From NCBI GenBank assembly GCA_910575075.1, contig CAJTCY010000002.1, positions 124,001 to 188,000 of the forward strand: a stretch of 64,000 nucleotides of DNA, in the 5' to 3' direction. Source of the DNA: Lachnospiraceae bacterium. Lineage in GTDB: Bacteria; Bacillota; Clostridia; Lachnospirales; Lachnospiraceae. Position 1 is the stretch's first letter. Each line of letters starts with the position of its first letter. Positions 1-8,929 of this stretch are shown here, in pieces. The translations under genes were made by a program, and so were the position numbers. The notes beneath the pieces were generated by a model, which saw nothing but the letters and a program-made list of their open reading frames with translations, searched no databases and had not been told where the DNA came from.

Positions 1-155
1 TGGGCGCCATTGATATAATCGTTCATTTTTCCCTGTACAAAAAACAATCCTATAATAGAAAATACTGCGATCACAACCATCAAGCCAATCACAAGGCTGT
101 AGCCAAATTTCAGTTTCTCCCGAATCTTCATCCCATCAATTTTACGCAAAAACAT
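1..155 (-). CDS. Probable methyl-accepting chemotaxis protein, N-terminus only (runs off left edge)
   Basis: The minus strand opens with ATG at 155 behind a good AAAGGAG site and stays open to the window edge (about 51 codons). The visible residues are a short basic cytoplasmic start (MFLRKIDGMKIREKLKFGYS) followed by one hydrophobic helix and the beginning of an extracytoplasmic segment. This layout, with KIREKLKFGYS just before the first helix, is typical of the first transmembrane segment of chemoreceptors or HAMP-containing sensor kinases. The diagnostic signalling domain lies outside the window, so a sensor kinase cannot be excluded. Confidence 0.5.
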   Translation of the reverse strand, partial: MFLRKIDGMKIREKLKFGYSLVIGLMVVIAVFSIIGLFFVQGKMNDYINGA

Positions 156-231
156 ACCTAAATCTCCTTTCACCTCTTTCAGGCTGCATTTTATTTTCGT
201 GTAACTGAATTGTATAGCTTGATATAAATTA

Positions 232-260
232 TACTTGATATTTTAGTAAAATATCAAGTA
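232..260 (-). terminator. AT-rich palindrome at the end of truA, possible terminator
   Basis: A perfect 14-bp inverted repeat (TACTTGATATTTTA and its complement) with a one-base centre overlaps the truA stop codon at 254-256. Read on the minus strand it is followed by TAATTTATAT. It could end the trmL-ecf-truA transcript, although the T-tract is weak; an operator for the downstream gene is the alternative. Confidence 0.4.
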
Positions 261-1003
261 CTTTTCCCATATTTTATCTCCTGCATTGTCAATCCCTTTG
301 CCGGTGCAGTGGGACCTGCTGCACTTCTGTCTCTTTTCACAAGAATCTCACTCAATGCTTCTGGTTTTATCTCTCCAACGCCAACTGAAATCAATGTTCC
401 TGCAATAATGCGCACCATATTATACAAAAATCCCGTTCCTGTTACCCGTATCGTCACTATATCTTTCGCAGATCTCTCTACCGTACATAAAAGAATCTCC
501 CGCACAGTATCCTCCACGGAAGTCCTCGCAGAACAGAAACTTTTAAAATCATGGCGTCCTACCAGATCCCCTGCCGCCTGCTGCATTTTTTCGACGTCCA
601 AATGCCGATAGTAAAAATATGTATTATGCCGTATGGTTGGATCTGGAATCTTCCGGTTTAAAATCCGGTACTCATAAGTTTTCTCACTGTAGCATCTTCT
701 GGGATGAAAATCAAAAGGCACCTCACTGGAACTCTGTACGACAATATCCTCGGGCAGACGCTGGTTTAAAGCATAACAGATTTTTTCCGGCGGGATTCTT
801 GCAGCGGTGTCAAAAACAGCCACATTTCCAAGAGAATGGACGCCCGCGTCTGTCCGGCTGGCTCCAATCACCTGGATATCTTCTCTCAGTAATTCTGATA
901 AAGCATTGTTCAGCATCCCTTCTATCGTTACCCCATTGGGCTGCAGCTGCCAGCCACAGTAATTGGTTCCGTCATAAGCCACCACCAGCTTGATCCGTCT
1001 CAT
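254..1003 (-). CDS. truA: tRNA pseudouridine(38-40) synthase TruA
   Basis: This 249-aa protein converts uridines 38, 39 and 40 of the tRNA anticodon arm to pseudouridine in the cytoplasm. The family motif around the catalytic aspartate is intact (GASRTDAGVH, Asp52), as are the N-terminal VAYDGTNYCGWQLQ block and the C-terminal GTGFLYNMVRIIAGTL block. The length is normal for bacterial TruA. It is the last gene of the minus-strand run trmL-ecfA1-ecfA2-ecfT-truA, 27 bp after ecfT. The ecf-truA order is a conserved arrangement in Firmicutes, which supports both assignments. Confidence 0.95.
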   Translation of the reverse strand: MRRIKLVVAYDGTNYCGWQLQPNGVTIEGMLNNALSELLREDIQVIGASRTDAGVHSLGNVAVFDTAARIPPEKICYALNQRLPEDIVVQSSSEVPFDFHPRRCYSEKTYEYRILNRKIPDPTIRHNTYFYYRHLDVEKMQQAAGDLVGRHDFKSFCSARTSVEDTVREILLCTVERSAKDIVTIRVTGTGFLYNMVRIIAGTLISVGVGEIKPEALSEILVKRDRSAAGPTAPAKGLTMQEIKYGKST

Positions 1004-1030
1004 ATATTTCCCCTTCCATCCAGGCCTTTT

Positions 1031-1831
1031 TTACAATAGTACTTTAAGCGCAATCACGCCTGCAAAATATCCGGCCGACAGCAAATATGCCGCAATGTCT
1101 GCTTTTTTATATCTCAAAGGCTTCATCTTTGTCCTTCCATCACCGCCATGGTAACAGCGCGCTTCCATTGCCATGGCCAGATCGTTCGCACGCCGAAAGG
1201 CAGAGATAAACAGCGGCACCAAAAGAGGCACCATGGATTTTGCTTTTTTTATCAGATTGCCGCTCTCAAAATCTGCTCCCCTGGCAAGCTGCGCTTTCAT
1301 AATCTTATCAGTCTCTTCTATCAAGATAGGAATAAAACGCAGGGCAATAGACATCATCATGGAAATTTCATGTACCGGGACATGCAGCTTATTGAAAGGC
1401 TTCAATGCCTTTTCCATCCCGTCCGTAAGCTGATTCGGCGTAGTCGTCAGAGTCAATATAGAACTTCCCAGTATCAAATATGTCAGGCGAACTGCCATAA
1501 ATCCTGCATTTTTCAGCCCTTCCCAGGTAATTCTCAATTTCCAGAATTCCACTATAGTTTCTCCAGGTGTGAGAAACAGATTAAAAAGTATTGTTATAAT
1601 CAAAATTACAGCAATTGCCTTTAATCCTCTCACCATATAGCCAAAGGGAACCTTCGAAAGCGCAATCATCAAAACCAGCGCCAGCGTCACTGCCGCAAAT
1701 CCCGCCCAGCCCTGAAATACAAAGAGAGACAGAATATAGAGCATTGCTGCCATAAGTTTGGTTCTGGGGTCCAGCCTGTGAATCACAGAATCTGCCGGAT
1801 AATATTGTCCGATTGTAATATCTCTTAACAT
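1031..1831 (-). CDS. ecfT: ECF transporter transmembrane component EcfT
   Basis: This 266-aa membrane protein is the shared scaffold of group II energy-coupling factor importers, which take up vitamins and trace metals using interchangeable S components. Several hydrophobic helices are visible, and the two coupling-helix signatures that contact the ATPases are present as QLARGAD and MEARCYHGG (the second has Cys where Gly is more usual). It follows ecfA2 by 13 bp and precedes truA in one transcript. No S component lies nearby, so it should serve substrate-binding subunits encoded elsewhere. Confidence 0.93.
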   Translation of the reverse strand: MLRDITIGQYYPADSVIHRLDPRTKLMAAMLYILSLFVFQGWAGFAAVTLALVLMIALSKVPFGYMVRGLKAIAVILIITILFNLFLTPGETIVEFWKLRITWEGLKNAGFMAVRLTYLILGSSILTLTTTPNQLTDGMEKALKPFNKLHVPVHEISMMMSIALRFIPILIEETDKIMKAQLARGADFESGNLIKKAKSMVPLLVPLFISAFRRANDLAMAMEARCYHGGDGRTKMKPLRYKKADIAAYLLSAGYFAGVIALKVLL

Positions 1832-1844
1832 ACTGTCTCCTACT

Positions 1845-2693
1845 TTACTTCTTAAATGCCTGCAGAATCGCTTCCTTTGCCTCTTCTAAGGTTGTGGCGA
1901 TGCCTGGCACCTGAATTCCGCGTTTTCTCAGATCATGCATCAGATAAGTAATCTGGGGCGCGGCAAGCCCTACTGCTTCCAGTTCCTGATAATGGGCAAA
2001 TACCTCTCCCGGCGTACCGTCCAGCATTATGCTTCCCTGATTCATTACGATCAGCCGTTCTACATATTTTGCCACATCCTCCATACTATGAGATACGAGA
2101 ATAATTGTCATATTACGTTCTTCATGAAGTTTTGCCACCTGATCCAAAATCTCATCACGTCCTCTGGGGTCCAGTCCCGCCGTAGGCTCATCCAGTATCA
2201 GCACCTCCGGCTCCATGGCAAGTACACCTGCGATTGCCACCCTCCGCTTCTGTCCTCCGCTGAGTTCAAACGGAGAACGATACCAGTAATCTTCCGGCAG
2301 CCCAACACTGCGCAGCGCTGTAAAAGCTTTAAGTTCCGCCTCTTTTTTAGAAAGCCCCTGGTTTTTGGGTCCGAAAGACACATCTGCAAAAATAGTTGTC
2401 TCAAACAGCTGATGCTCTGGATATTGAAATACCAGCCCTACTCTTCCACGCAGTTTCTTGCGGTCATAGTCTTCATCATAAATATCCTGCCCATTATAAT
2501 AAATTCCGCCGGAAGTGGCATGCATCAAGCCATTTAAATGCTGAATTAACGTGGATTTGCCAGAACCGGTATGCCCAATCACACCAATAAATTCTCCATC
2601 TTCTATTTTAAGATTAATATTTTTGAGCGCATGAATTTCATATGCAGTTTTCTCACTGTAAACATAGTTGACTTTATCTAATATAATTGACAT
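1845..2693 (-). CDS. ecfA2: ECF transporter ATP-binding protein EcfA2
   Basis: This 282-aa cytoplasmic ATPase pairs with EcfA1 to power ECF vitamin/metal uptake. Walker A is GHTGSGKST, the Q-loop is FQYPEHQLF, the signature is [13 protein letters not shown] and Walker B is [13 protein letters not shown], all intact. Its start at 2693 overlaps the end of ecfA1 by 16 bp, which points to translational coupling and equal dosage of the two ATPases. The assignment to A2 rather than A1 follows gene order and the GHTGSGKS form of the P-loop. Confidence 0.93.
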   Translation of the reverse strand: MSIILDKVNYVYSEKTAYEIHALKNINLKIEDGEFIGVIGHTGSGKSTLIQHLNGLMHATSGGIYYNGQDIYDEDYDRKKLRGRVGLVFQYPEHQLFETTIFADVSFGPKNQGLSKKEAELKAFTALRSVGLPEDYWYRSPFELSGGQKRRVAIAGVLAMEPEVLILDEPTAGLDPRGRDEILDQVAKLHEERNMTIILVSHSMEDVAKYVERLIVMNQGSIMLDGTPGEVFAHYQELEAVGLAAPQITYLMHDLRKRGIQVPGIATTLEEAKEAILQAFKK

Positions 2694-3529
2694 AATGCCT
2701 CCACCAGCTCCTGCCTGGTCAAAATTCCCTCTGGAATATTGAAACCTTCCTTTTTGAGTTCATAGGCAAGCATTGTAATCTGCGGCACGTCCAAACGATA
2801 GGATTTCAGCGTATCCACCTGGGAGAAAATACTTCTGGGATTACCCTGCATTACTACCTTCCCATTGTCCATCACGTATACCCTGTCCGCCCGGACCACC
2901 TCTTCCATATAATGGGTAATAAGGATTACTGTAATGCCTTTTTCTTTATTCAACTGCTCCACCGCGTCCAGTACTTCCCGCCGCCCATTGGGGTCCAGCA
3001 TTGCCGTAGGCTCGTCCAATACAATGCATTTGGGCTCCATAGCCATCACTCCTGCAATGGCTACTCTCTGCTTCTGTCCTCCGCTGAGCCTGTTAGGCGA
3101 ATGCTCACGGTATTTTATCATTCCCACTGACTTTAAGCTTCGTTCCACCCGTTTCCAAATTTCTGGAGTGGGAACGCCAATGTTTTCCGGTCCAAAGGCT
3201 ACATCCTCTTCCACCACACTGGCGATAATCTGATTATCCGGATTTTGAAACACCATACCTGCATTCTGCCGAATCGCCCAGAGATTGTCTGCATTTTCTG
3301 TATCTTTTCCATCTACCCAAAGTGTCCCGCCGCTTGCACTCAGCAGCACATTCAAATGCTTGGCAAGCGTGGATTTTCCAGAGCCGTTATGACCCAGAAC
3401 TGCCACAAATTCTCCCTGTTTCACATCCAGATCCACCTGATTAAGCGCAGTCAGAATGCTCTCCACATTGCCTTCTTCATCCCGCCGGATATATTCATGT
3501 ACCAGCTTCCTTGCTTCTATAAAATTCAT
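2678..3529 (-). CDS. ecfA1: ECF transporter ATP-binding protein EcfA1
   Basis: This 283-aa ATPase is the first of the two ECF motor subunits. Walker A (GHNGSGKST), Q-loop (FQNPDNQI), signature ([13 protein letters not shown]) and Walker B ([13 protein letters not shown]) are all present. Its ATG overlaps the stop of trmL in an ATGA, and its own end overlaps ecfA2. The whole module therefore looks translationally coupled from trmL onwards. Both ATPases appear catalytically complete. Confidence 0.93.
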   Translation of the reverse strand: MNFIEARKLVHEYIRRDEEGNVESILTALNQVDLDVKQGEFVAVLGHNGSGKSTLAKHLNVLLSASGGTLWVDGKDTENADNLWAIRQNAGMVFQNPDNQIIASVVEEDVAFGPENIGVPTPEIWKRVERSLKSVGMIKYREHSPNRLSGGQKQRVAIAGVMAMEPKCIVLDEPTAMLDPNGRREVLDAVEQLNKEKGITVILITHYMEEVVRADRVYVMDNGKVVMQGNPRSIFSQVDTLKSYRLDVPQITMLAYELKKEGFNIPEGILTRQELVEALCQLY

Positions 3530-4038
3530 GTTTCTACCTCATCCCAGCTTAAGTGATGCAATTGCCCCTCCAGCTTCATATGGCCAAACTGATTCTGTCT
3601 CAGCGCCTCATACAGTATAATAGCCGCAGAATTAGACAAATTGAGAGAACGTGTTTCTCCAACCATAGGAATACGGACACACATATCAGGGTATTCCTTT
3701 AAAATTTCTTCCGGGATTCCAGCGCTTTCCTTGCCAAACATAATATAACAGTCCGGTTCGTAGCAGACCTCTGTATATACCTTCCGCCCTTTGGTAGTAG
3801 CCATGTAGATTTTCGCCTCAGGATTTTTGTCAAGAAAATCCTGCCAGTTCAAATATCTGGTAACATCCAGTTCCTGCCAGTAATCCATACCGGCACGTTT
3901 AACTGCCTTCTCACTCAACTGAAACCCCAGCGGCTCAATGAGATGAAGCCTTGTTCCCGTAGCAACACAAGTCCGCCCGATATTTCCGGTATTTGCCGGA
4001 ATTTCCGGTTCATAGAGCACAATATTTAATTCTGCCAT
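3526..4038 (-). CDS. trmL: tRNA (cytidine(34)-2'-O)-methyltransferase TrmL
   Basis: This 170-aa SPOUT-class methyltransferase is expected to 2'-O-methylate the wobble base of leucine tRNAs using S-adenosylmethionine. The N-terminal [15 protein letters not shown] block and the C-terminal knot region ([18 protein letters not shown]) match the family, as does the short length with no added RNA-binding domain. It overlaps ecfA1 by 4 bp and follows the aminotransferase by 36 bp. A tRNA modification gene at each end (trmL and truA) flanks the ECF genes. Confidence 0.93.
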   Translation of the reverse strand: MAELNIVLYEPEIPANTGNIGRTCVATGTRLHLIEPLGFQLSEKAVKRAGMDYWQELDVTRYLNWQDFLDKNPEAKIYMATTKGRKVYTEVCYEPDCYIMFGKESAGIPEEILKEYPDMCVRIPMVGETRSLNLSNSAAIILYEALRQNQFGHMKLEGQLHHLSWDEVET

Positions 4039-4074
4039 ACATTTTCTCCTCTGAATTACACATGGAAACTGTTT

Positions 4075-5244
4075 CTATTTCTGCTGACGGAGTTTCGTAA
4101 TAAACCTTTCCATTCTGTTCAATGCTTCCTCCAATTTCTCCAGAGAATACGCATAGGAAATCCGCAGAAATCCCTCCCCGCATTCTCCAAAAGCTGTTCC
4201 GGGAACCACCACTACCTTTTCCTCCTGCAGCATACGTGTAGCAAATTCATCCGCACTCATGCCGAACTCTTTGATACATGGAAAAGCATAAAAGGCTCCA
4301 AATGGCTCAAAACAGGACAGCCCCATTTCCTCAAACCTGTGCATAAGATAACGTCTTCTGCCATTATATTCTTCGCGCATGCTTATCACGTCTTCATCTC
4401 CATTCCGCACTGCTTCCACCGCTGCATACTGGCTGGTAGTAGGAGCGCACATAATAGCATACTGGTGAATTTTCAGCATTTGTTCCAAAATCACTTTTGG
4501 AGCACAGGCATAGCCCAGCCGCCATCCTGTCATAGCATACGCTTTGGAAAATCCATTGATCAGTACCGTCCGCTCCCGCATTCCCGGCAGAGAGGCAATG
4601 CTTACATGCTCCTGCTGATAGGTCAGTTCGGCATAAATCTCATCGCTGATGACATACAAATCATGATCTATTATAATTCTGGCAATCGCCTCCAGATCCT
4701 TTCTCTGCATAATAGCGCCCGTAGGGTTATTTGGAAACGGCAATACCAGAAGTTTTGTTCTTGGTGTAATGGCATCCGTAAGTTCCTGCGCCGTAAGACG
4801 GAACTCATTTTCTTCTTTGAGGTTGATAATCACCGGCACTCCATTCGCCAGGACAGCACAAGGCTCATAGGATACATAGCTGGGCTGGGGAATCAGCACC
4901 TCATCTCCTGGGTCTAACATGGCACGCATCGCAATATCAATAGCTTCACTGCCGCCAACCGTAATCATCATTTCTGTGTCATAATGATAGGATACCTGAA
5001 ATCTGCGCTCCAGATACTTTGCAATTTCTATTTTTAGTTCTTTCAAGCCTGCATTAGAGGTATATGCTGTTCTTCCTTTCTCCAGAGAATAAATCCCCTC
5101 GTCCCGAATATGCCAGGGTGTGTCAAAGTCCGGTTCTCCCACTCCCAGAGAAATCACATCCTTCATCTCCGCCGCAATGTCAAAAAATTTTCGGATCCCT
5201 GAAAACGGAATATCTGTAATGCGTTCTGATAATGGATTTCTCAT
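4075..5244 (-). CDS. Class I/II PLP-dependent aminotransferase
   Basis: This 389-aa fold-type I aminotransferase has the PLP lysine at position 234 in NGFSKAYAMTGWRLGY, the PNNPTG motif at about 171-176 and the cofactor aspartate in VISDEIY (Asp201). It belongs to the aspartate/aromatic aminotransferase group (PatA-like), and the exact amino acid cannot be read from sequence. Its start codon overlaps the stop of the upstream Lrp-type regulator (ATGA at 5241-5244). This fixed pair, an Lrp regulator with an aminotransferase, is common in Clostridia and suggests control by the amino acid it handles. Confidence 0.9.
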   Translation of the reverse strand: MRNPLSERITDIPFSGIRKFFDIAAEMKDVISLGVGEPDFDTPWHIRDEGIYSLEKGRTAYTSNAGLKELKIEIAKYLERRFQVSYHYDTEMMITVGGSEAIDIAMRAMLDPGDEVLIPQPSYVSYEPCAVLANGVPVIINLKEENEFRLTAQELTDAITPRTKLLVLPFPNNPTGAIMQRKDLEAIARIIIDHDLYVISDEIYAELTYQQEHVSIASLPGMRERTVLINGFSKAYAMTGWRLGYACAPKVILEQMLKIHQYAIMCAPTTSQYAAVEAVRNGDEDVISMREEYNGRRRYLMHRFEEMGLSCFEPFGAFYAFPCIKEFGMSADEFATRMLQEEKVVVVPGTAFGECGEGFLRISYAYSLEKLEEALNRMERFITKLRQQK

Positions 5245-5729
5245 AAGCTCACCAGCATCCTTTCATCCTCTTTCGGTTTTGCAATCACGGTTCCATGATC
5301 CTTATACTTTTTCAGAATAAAATTGGTCTTGGTGCTAAGTACAGAATCCAGGGTGGAAAGCTTATCTGATACAAACTGTGCAACTTCTCTCAGCGTCTTG
5401 CCTTCCAGGGTCACTAAAAGATCATAACCTCCAGAGATCAGATAAACCGCATTTACCTCTGGGTAATTATAAACCCGCTCGGCCACACTGTCAAAACCTC
5501 TGCCGCGCTGAGGCGTTACCCGCACCTCGATCAACGCATTTACCTTTTCAATACTGGTCTTTTCCCAATCAATCAGCGTATGGTATCCGCAGATAATATG
5601 TTCTTCTTCCATAGCTGCCAGCTCATTTGCCACGGCTGCCTCTTCCATGCCCAGCATAATAGCAAGCTGTTTCAGATCCACTCTGCTGTTTTTCTCTATA
5701 AATGTTAATATTTTCTCTCTTATCTCCAT
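5241..5729 (-). CDS. Lrp/AsnC family transcriptional regulator
   Basis: This 162-aa protein has an N-terminal winged helix-turn-helix (DLKQLAIMLGMEEAAVANEL, residues about 18-37) and a C-terminal RAM ligand domain containing GRGFDSVAERVYNYPEVNAVYLISGGYDLL. Family members bind amino acids and assemble into octamers. It is the first gene of the transcript that continues into the aminotransferase, with a 4-bp overlap, so it most likely controls its own operon. The effector is not identifiable. Confidence 0.9.
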   Translation of the reverse strand: MEIREKILTFIEKNSRVDLKQLAIMLGMEEAAVANELAAMEEEHIICGYHTLIDWEKTSIEKVNALIEVRVTPQRGRGFDSVAERVYNYPEVNAVYLISGGYDLLVTLEGKTLREVAQFVSDKLSTLDSVLSTKTNFILKKYKDHGTVIAKPKEDERMLVSL

Positions 5730-5760
5730 AATATGAACCCTTCCATCTTCTATATCTTAT

Positions 5761-6744
5761 CTATAATACCTTGTACAATTCGTCTGTTTTGGGAGGTTCC
5801 AGAAATCTTCGTTCCTCCTGATTCAGCAATATCCTGTCATTGCCCTCTGTGGCTTTTCCAATAAGAGAAGCATGTATTCCCGCTTTATCTAATTCCCGCA
5901 GCAATGTATTGCCATCCGGCGACGCCATCAGCATACATCCGCTGGAAATCAGCTCATAAGGGTTAATGCCAAAATATTCACAGACTTCAATGGTTTCCTG
6001 TTTTACTGGTATTCTCTTTAAATCAATTTCAAGTCCAACGCCAGAGCTTTCCGCAAGCTCCCATAGGGCGCCGAAAATCCCTCCCTCTGTTACATCATGC
6101 ATCGCACTCACGCCGGACTTCATGGCCACGGCTGCCTCTGGCAGTACTGACAAATACTGGTCAAACTGCTGCGCTTTTCGAATCAGCTTCTGAGAATAAC
6201 GTTTCAATAATTCCTGTTCTCTTTCTTTTGCAATAATAGAAGTTCCCTCCAGCCCAATCCACTTGCTGGCAATAATATCATCTCCCGGCCTGGCTCCTGC
6301 CGTGGAAATAAGTTTTGTTTTCTTCACCTTTCCCACACCGCATACGTTTACCACTGGCTGGCTGACCGCTCTTGTCACCTCTGTATGGCCGCCCATAATC
6401 TGCACCTTCGCCTGCGCGCATGCCTGCTCTATCTGCCCCATCATTTGCTTTAAGTCTGCCTCCTGAGCATGCTCTGGCAGAAGAAGGGTCAGCATAACTC
6501 CCACTGGTTCTGCCCCTGCAGAAGCAAGGTCATTTAAGGTAATATGGATGGCAAGATGTCCGATATCTGTCGCTGTACCGGTAACTGGATCTGTAGAAAT
6601 CACAAACATCTCGTCTTCCGAAAGTTTTATGGCTGCACAATCCTCGCCTACGCCAGCTCCCAGAATTACCTCTTCTCGTCTTGTATGTATCTGTTTAAAC
6701 ACAGAGCGTTTCAATACATTTTCTGGTATCTTTCCAACTTTCAT
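5761..6744 (-). CDS. AIR synthase-related protein (PurM/HypE-like ATP-binding fold)
   Basis: This 327-aa protein has the two-lobed PurM/HypE/ThiL/SelD fold: an N-terminal lobe with GAGVGEDCAAI and STDPVTGTATDIGHLAIHIT, and a C-terminal lobe with SAMHDVTEGGIFGALWEL. Relatives phosphorylate or carbamoyl-transfer with ATP. It lacks the C-terminal cysteine of HypE, and no hydrogenase genes are present, so it is not HypE itself. Related stand-alone copies are common in Clostridia and have no settled role. It lies 31 bp upstream of the Lrp gene and may be co-transcribed with it. Confidence 0.75.
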   Translation of the reverse strand: MKVGKIPENVLKRSVFKQIHTRREEVILGAGVGEDCAAIKLSEDEMFVISTDPVTGTATDIGHLAIHITLNDLASAGAEPVGVMLTLLLPEHAQEADLKQMMGQIEQACAQAKVQIMGGHTEVTRAVSQPVVNVCGVGKVKKTKLISTAGARPGDDIIASKWIGLEGTSIIAKEREQELLKRYSQKLIRKAQQFDQYLSVLPEAAVAMKSGVSAMHDVTEGGIFGALWELAESSGVGLEIDLKRIPVKQETIEVCEYFGINPYELISSGCMLMASPDGNTLLRELDKAGIHASLIGKATEGNDRILLNQEERRFLEPPKTDELYKVL

Positions 6745-6757
6745 TTTCTGTCTCTCC

Positions 6758-6829
6758 CTTAACTTACATTATAAAAACACTCAGCAGAGTATAACTGTTC
6801 CAGAGAATGTTCTTATAATGTAAGTTAAG
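6758..6829. promoter_or_regulatory. Perfect 17-bp inverted repeat in the leader of the AIR-synthase-like gene
   Basis: CTTAACTTACATTATAA (6758-6774) and its exact complement (6813-6829) are separated by 38 bp. They lie immediately 5' of the AIR-synthase-like gene, with the nearer arm only 14 bp from its ATG. The arms carry TTATAATG, which resembles a -10 element. They could be a pair of operator half-sites or the stem of a leader RNA, and the nearer arm runs into the ribosome binding site. Confidence 0.45.
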
Positions 6830-6852
6830 GCTGTTTCAATACTGAAACAGCC
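6829..6852 (-). terminator. Probable terminator of the VanW-family gene
   Basis: A perfect 10-bp stem (GGCTGTTTCA/TGAAACAGCC) with a 4-base loop stands 54 bp after the stop of the VanW-family gene on the minus strand. The tail is TTAACTT, so the T-tract is short. Confidence 0.6.
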
Positions 6853-6905
6853 TTGCAGACGTATGATTCGGTTCTGTCAGTCTCAGATTTTCTTCGTCAG
6901 GACTG

Positions 6906-8567
6906 CTACTCCTCGTCACCCTCGTCTTCGCCTTCATCCTCTTTATCATTTTTATCGTTTTTACTCGGTTTATCATCTCCGCCTTCCGGCTGTTCATCCT
7001 TCGGCTTCTCTCCGCCTTCTGGCGGCTGCTGTTGTTGCTGCTGTTGCTGCTGCTGGGCTGCCTGCTGAGCCGCCGCTTCTGCCGCCTGTTGGGCTGCCTG
7101 CTGAGCCGCTGCCTGAGCAGCGTCATTCCACTGGGCTGCCGCTGCACGGATCGTTCCCTCATTCTGGCTTCCAACTGCCGCGTTCATAGCATTCACCGCT
7201 TCAGGATTGGCAGAAGCAGTTCCCACAACCACAATCCGCGGGGATGCCTTATAAGTACTCTTGTTGAATATCTCACGGCTCTTCTCAACGCCGTCAACCG
7301 TTACCACTTTCCAGAGCTGTGCCGTATAGCCGGTATGAGATGACTGTTTCTGACTGATATACCCAATCGCATGGCCTGAAGACGCCTGATACTGAGTCCC
7401 CGGCTCTGTCGTGGACAAAGTTTCACTTACAAAACTTACCTCCCGGTTAGCAGGCCTGGTTTCTTCTCCGAACACATTAAAATATAGCTCTCTGCCTTCT
7501 GTATATCCTTCTATATAAATTGGCGCGTCCGTATTGTTCGTAAATTTTAAATCCTTATAGGTTCCTGCAATCGCTGCATCTGCTGAAGGATCCACATAGC
7601 CTACAATCATAGAATGGTTGGAACGCTCTGTAATCTCCAGCTCTGCACGGATCACCGCATTATATAAAGTGGTAGACACCTGGCATATGCCTCCGCCGTA
7701 AGTCTCCACGGTAGTACCGTTTTCATAAGAACCTGCCAGTTCATATCCATGCTCTGCATCAAATGGGCTTACCGCCTCATACACGGAAAAAGTATCGCCT
7801 GGATAAACGACTGATCCATTGATTAGAGACGCTCCGTTTTCCACATTCTTGGAACGTCCGGCTCCTGAAGAACTATAAGAAGTATGAAATCCTCCCAGGA
7901 GATCTTTTACTTTTCCAAGCTCTTCTTCACTTCCTCTGGGTTCAACCACATCTGCTGCAAGCTCAATGGGATCAGAGACGGTCCCCTTCCACTGGCTGGA
8001 AAAATATTTTTCCAGTATCTCCTTAGAATCATCTATATTAATACTGACTCCCTGACTGCCCGGAACAACTGTAAACGCACCGTTCGCTCTGGTAAGTCCG
8101 CCGTCTTTTGCCTCCGTATTCAATGTCTGTGCATTGCTCTCCAGTACCTGGCTGATCATCCCTTCGTCCGCTTTATAAGAAAGCTCATACACTTTATCTT
8201 CATTTTCCAGATCCTTCATAGCCTTATAGCGGGCAATGAGGTTCCCGCTTTTTCCAAGCCCTGCCGCTTCCTCAGCGATTTCCGGATTCCCCCAGGAAAT
8301 CCCAAACTGTGACACTGGCACCTGCACAGTATTTTTGCCTGCCTGAAGTGTGACCGTCTGATTCAGATTGCTGCTTATATATTCTTCTACTGCTTCTTTT
8401 GCCTCTTCCTGGGTCATTCCTCCTACTGAAACTTCTCCGAAATACACCCGCTGCGGAATGGTAGATGTTTCATCTGTTTCCGCATTTACCGGAATCGTAA
8501 CAACCGCTGTCAACGCCAGGACGAACAGTACACCGGCAATTGACAGGTATTTTTTCCAACTCTTCAT
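6906..8567 (-). CDS. Exported VanW-domain protein with Gln-rich and acidic tail
   Basis: This 553-aa protein starts with a signal peptide or anchor helix (KKYLSIAGVLFVLALTAVVT). A putative peptidoglycan-binding region follows (residues about 35-210), then a VanW domain (about 225-370) with INGSVVYPGDTFS and TYGGGICQVSTTLYN. The last 100 residues are low complexity: Ala/Gln-rich, a run of ten glutamines, then acidic Lys/Asp/Glu-rich sequence. VanW proteins are cell-wall associated and their activity is unknown. It is a single-gene unit with its own promoter and terminator. The glutamine tract is encoded by a CAG/CAA run and could vary in length. Confidence 0.88.
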   Translation of the reverse strand: MKSWKKYLSIAGVLFVLALTAVVTIPVNAETDETSTIPQRVYFGEVSVGGMTQEEAKEAVEEYISSNLNQTVTLQAGKNTVQVPVSQFGISWGNPEIAEEAAGLGKSGNLIARYKAMKDLENEDKVYELSYKADEGMISQVLESNAQTLNTEAKDGGLTRANGAFTVVPGSQGVSINIDDSKEILEKYFSSQWKGTVSDPIELAADVVEPRGSEEELGKVKDLLGGFHTSYSSSGAGRSKNVENGASLINGSVVYPGDTFSVYEAVSPFDAEHGYELAGSYENGTTVETYGGGICQVSTTLYNAVIRAELEITERSNHSMIVGYVDPSADAAIAGTYKDLKFTNNTDAPIYIEGYTEGRELYFNVFGEETRPANREVSFVSETLSTTEPGTQYQASSGHAIGYISQKQSSHTGYTAQLWKVVTVDGVEKSREIFNKSTYKASPRIVVVGTASANPEAVNAMNAAVGSQNEGTIRAAAAQWNDAAQAAAQQAAQQAAEAAAQQAAQQQQQQQQQQPPEGGEKPKDEQPEGGDDKPSKNDKNDKEDEGEDEGDEE

Positions 8568-8615
8568 AGTCGTCCATCTCCTACTATTCTGCTTCGTTTA
8601 TACTTTACCTACCTA

Positions 8616-8643
8616 ATTCTAACACAAACTTATTATTTTTCAA
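8616..8643 (-). promoter_or_regulatory. Sigma-A type promoter for the VanW-family gene
   Basis: On the minus strand TTGAAA (8638-8643), a 16-bp spacer and TAGAAT (8616-8621) lie 49 bp upstream of the ATG at 8567. Both hexamers are close to consensus. Confidence 0.5.
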
Positions 8644-8764
8644 GATACACAAACCACGAATTTCGTTGACATAAGATTACTCTTTCTGTATATTATGAAC
8701 AGGTACAAATGAATTCTATGCCCCGAAAATCCATATATCCCCCAATTCCTCCAGTTATTTCATT

Positions 8765-8872
8765 TTATACAAACGCTGAGAGAAACACGGCCGCTACCAT
8801 ACTCACCACCAGGATGATGGCGATCACTGCCGCAAATGTCTTTTTTGTTTTGGGATTGTTAAAATTCAGCAT
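8765..8872 (-). CDS. Small single-pass membrane protein, 35 aa
   Basis: A 35-codon reading frame begins at ATG 8872 behind a strong GGAGGTG site and ends at TAA 8765-8767. It encodes a polar, basic start (MLNFNNPKTKKTF) followed by an alanine/valine/isoleucine-rich helix that fills the rest of the protein (FAAVIAIILVVSMVAAVFLS). It lies between the VanW gene and the divergent 203-aa gene. I do not recognise a family. The good ribosome binding site and clean topology support translation; a membrane regulator or toxin-like peptide are possible roles. Confidence 0.6.
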   Translation of the reverse strand: MLNFNNPKTKKTFAAVIAIILVVSMVAAVFLSAFV

Positions 8873-8929
8873 AGTTTTCACCTCCATTCACCATACATAC
8901 TACCTTATTTCAGAAAGGAATTCAATCTT

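Noticed and set aside
5761-6744. Reading the AIR-synthase-like protein as hydrogenase maturation factor HypE
   Set aside because: The C-terminal cysteine motif of HypE is absent and no hydrogenase or hyp genes are in view.
6853-7189. Plus-strand frames rich in Leu/Cys/Ser opposite the VanW gene tail
   Set aside because: They are the complement of the glutamine and acidic codon runs.
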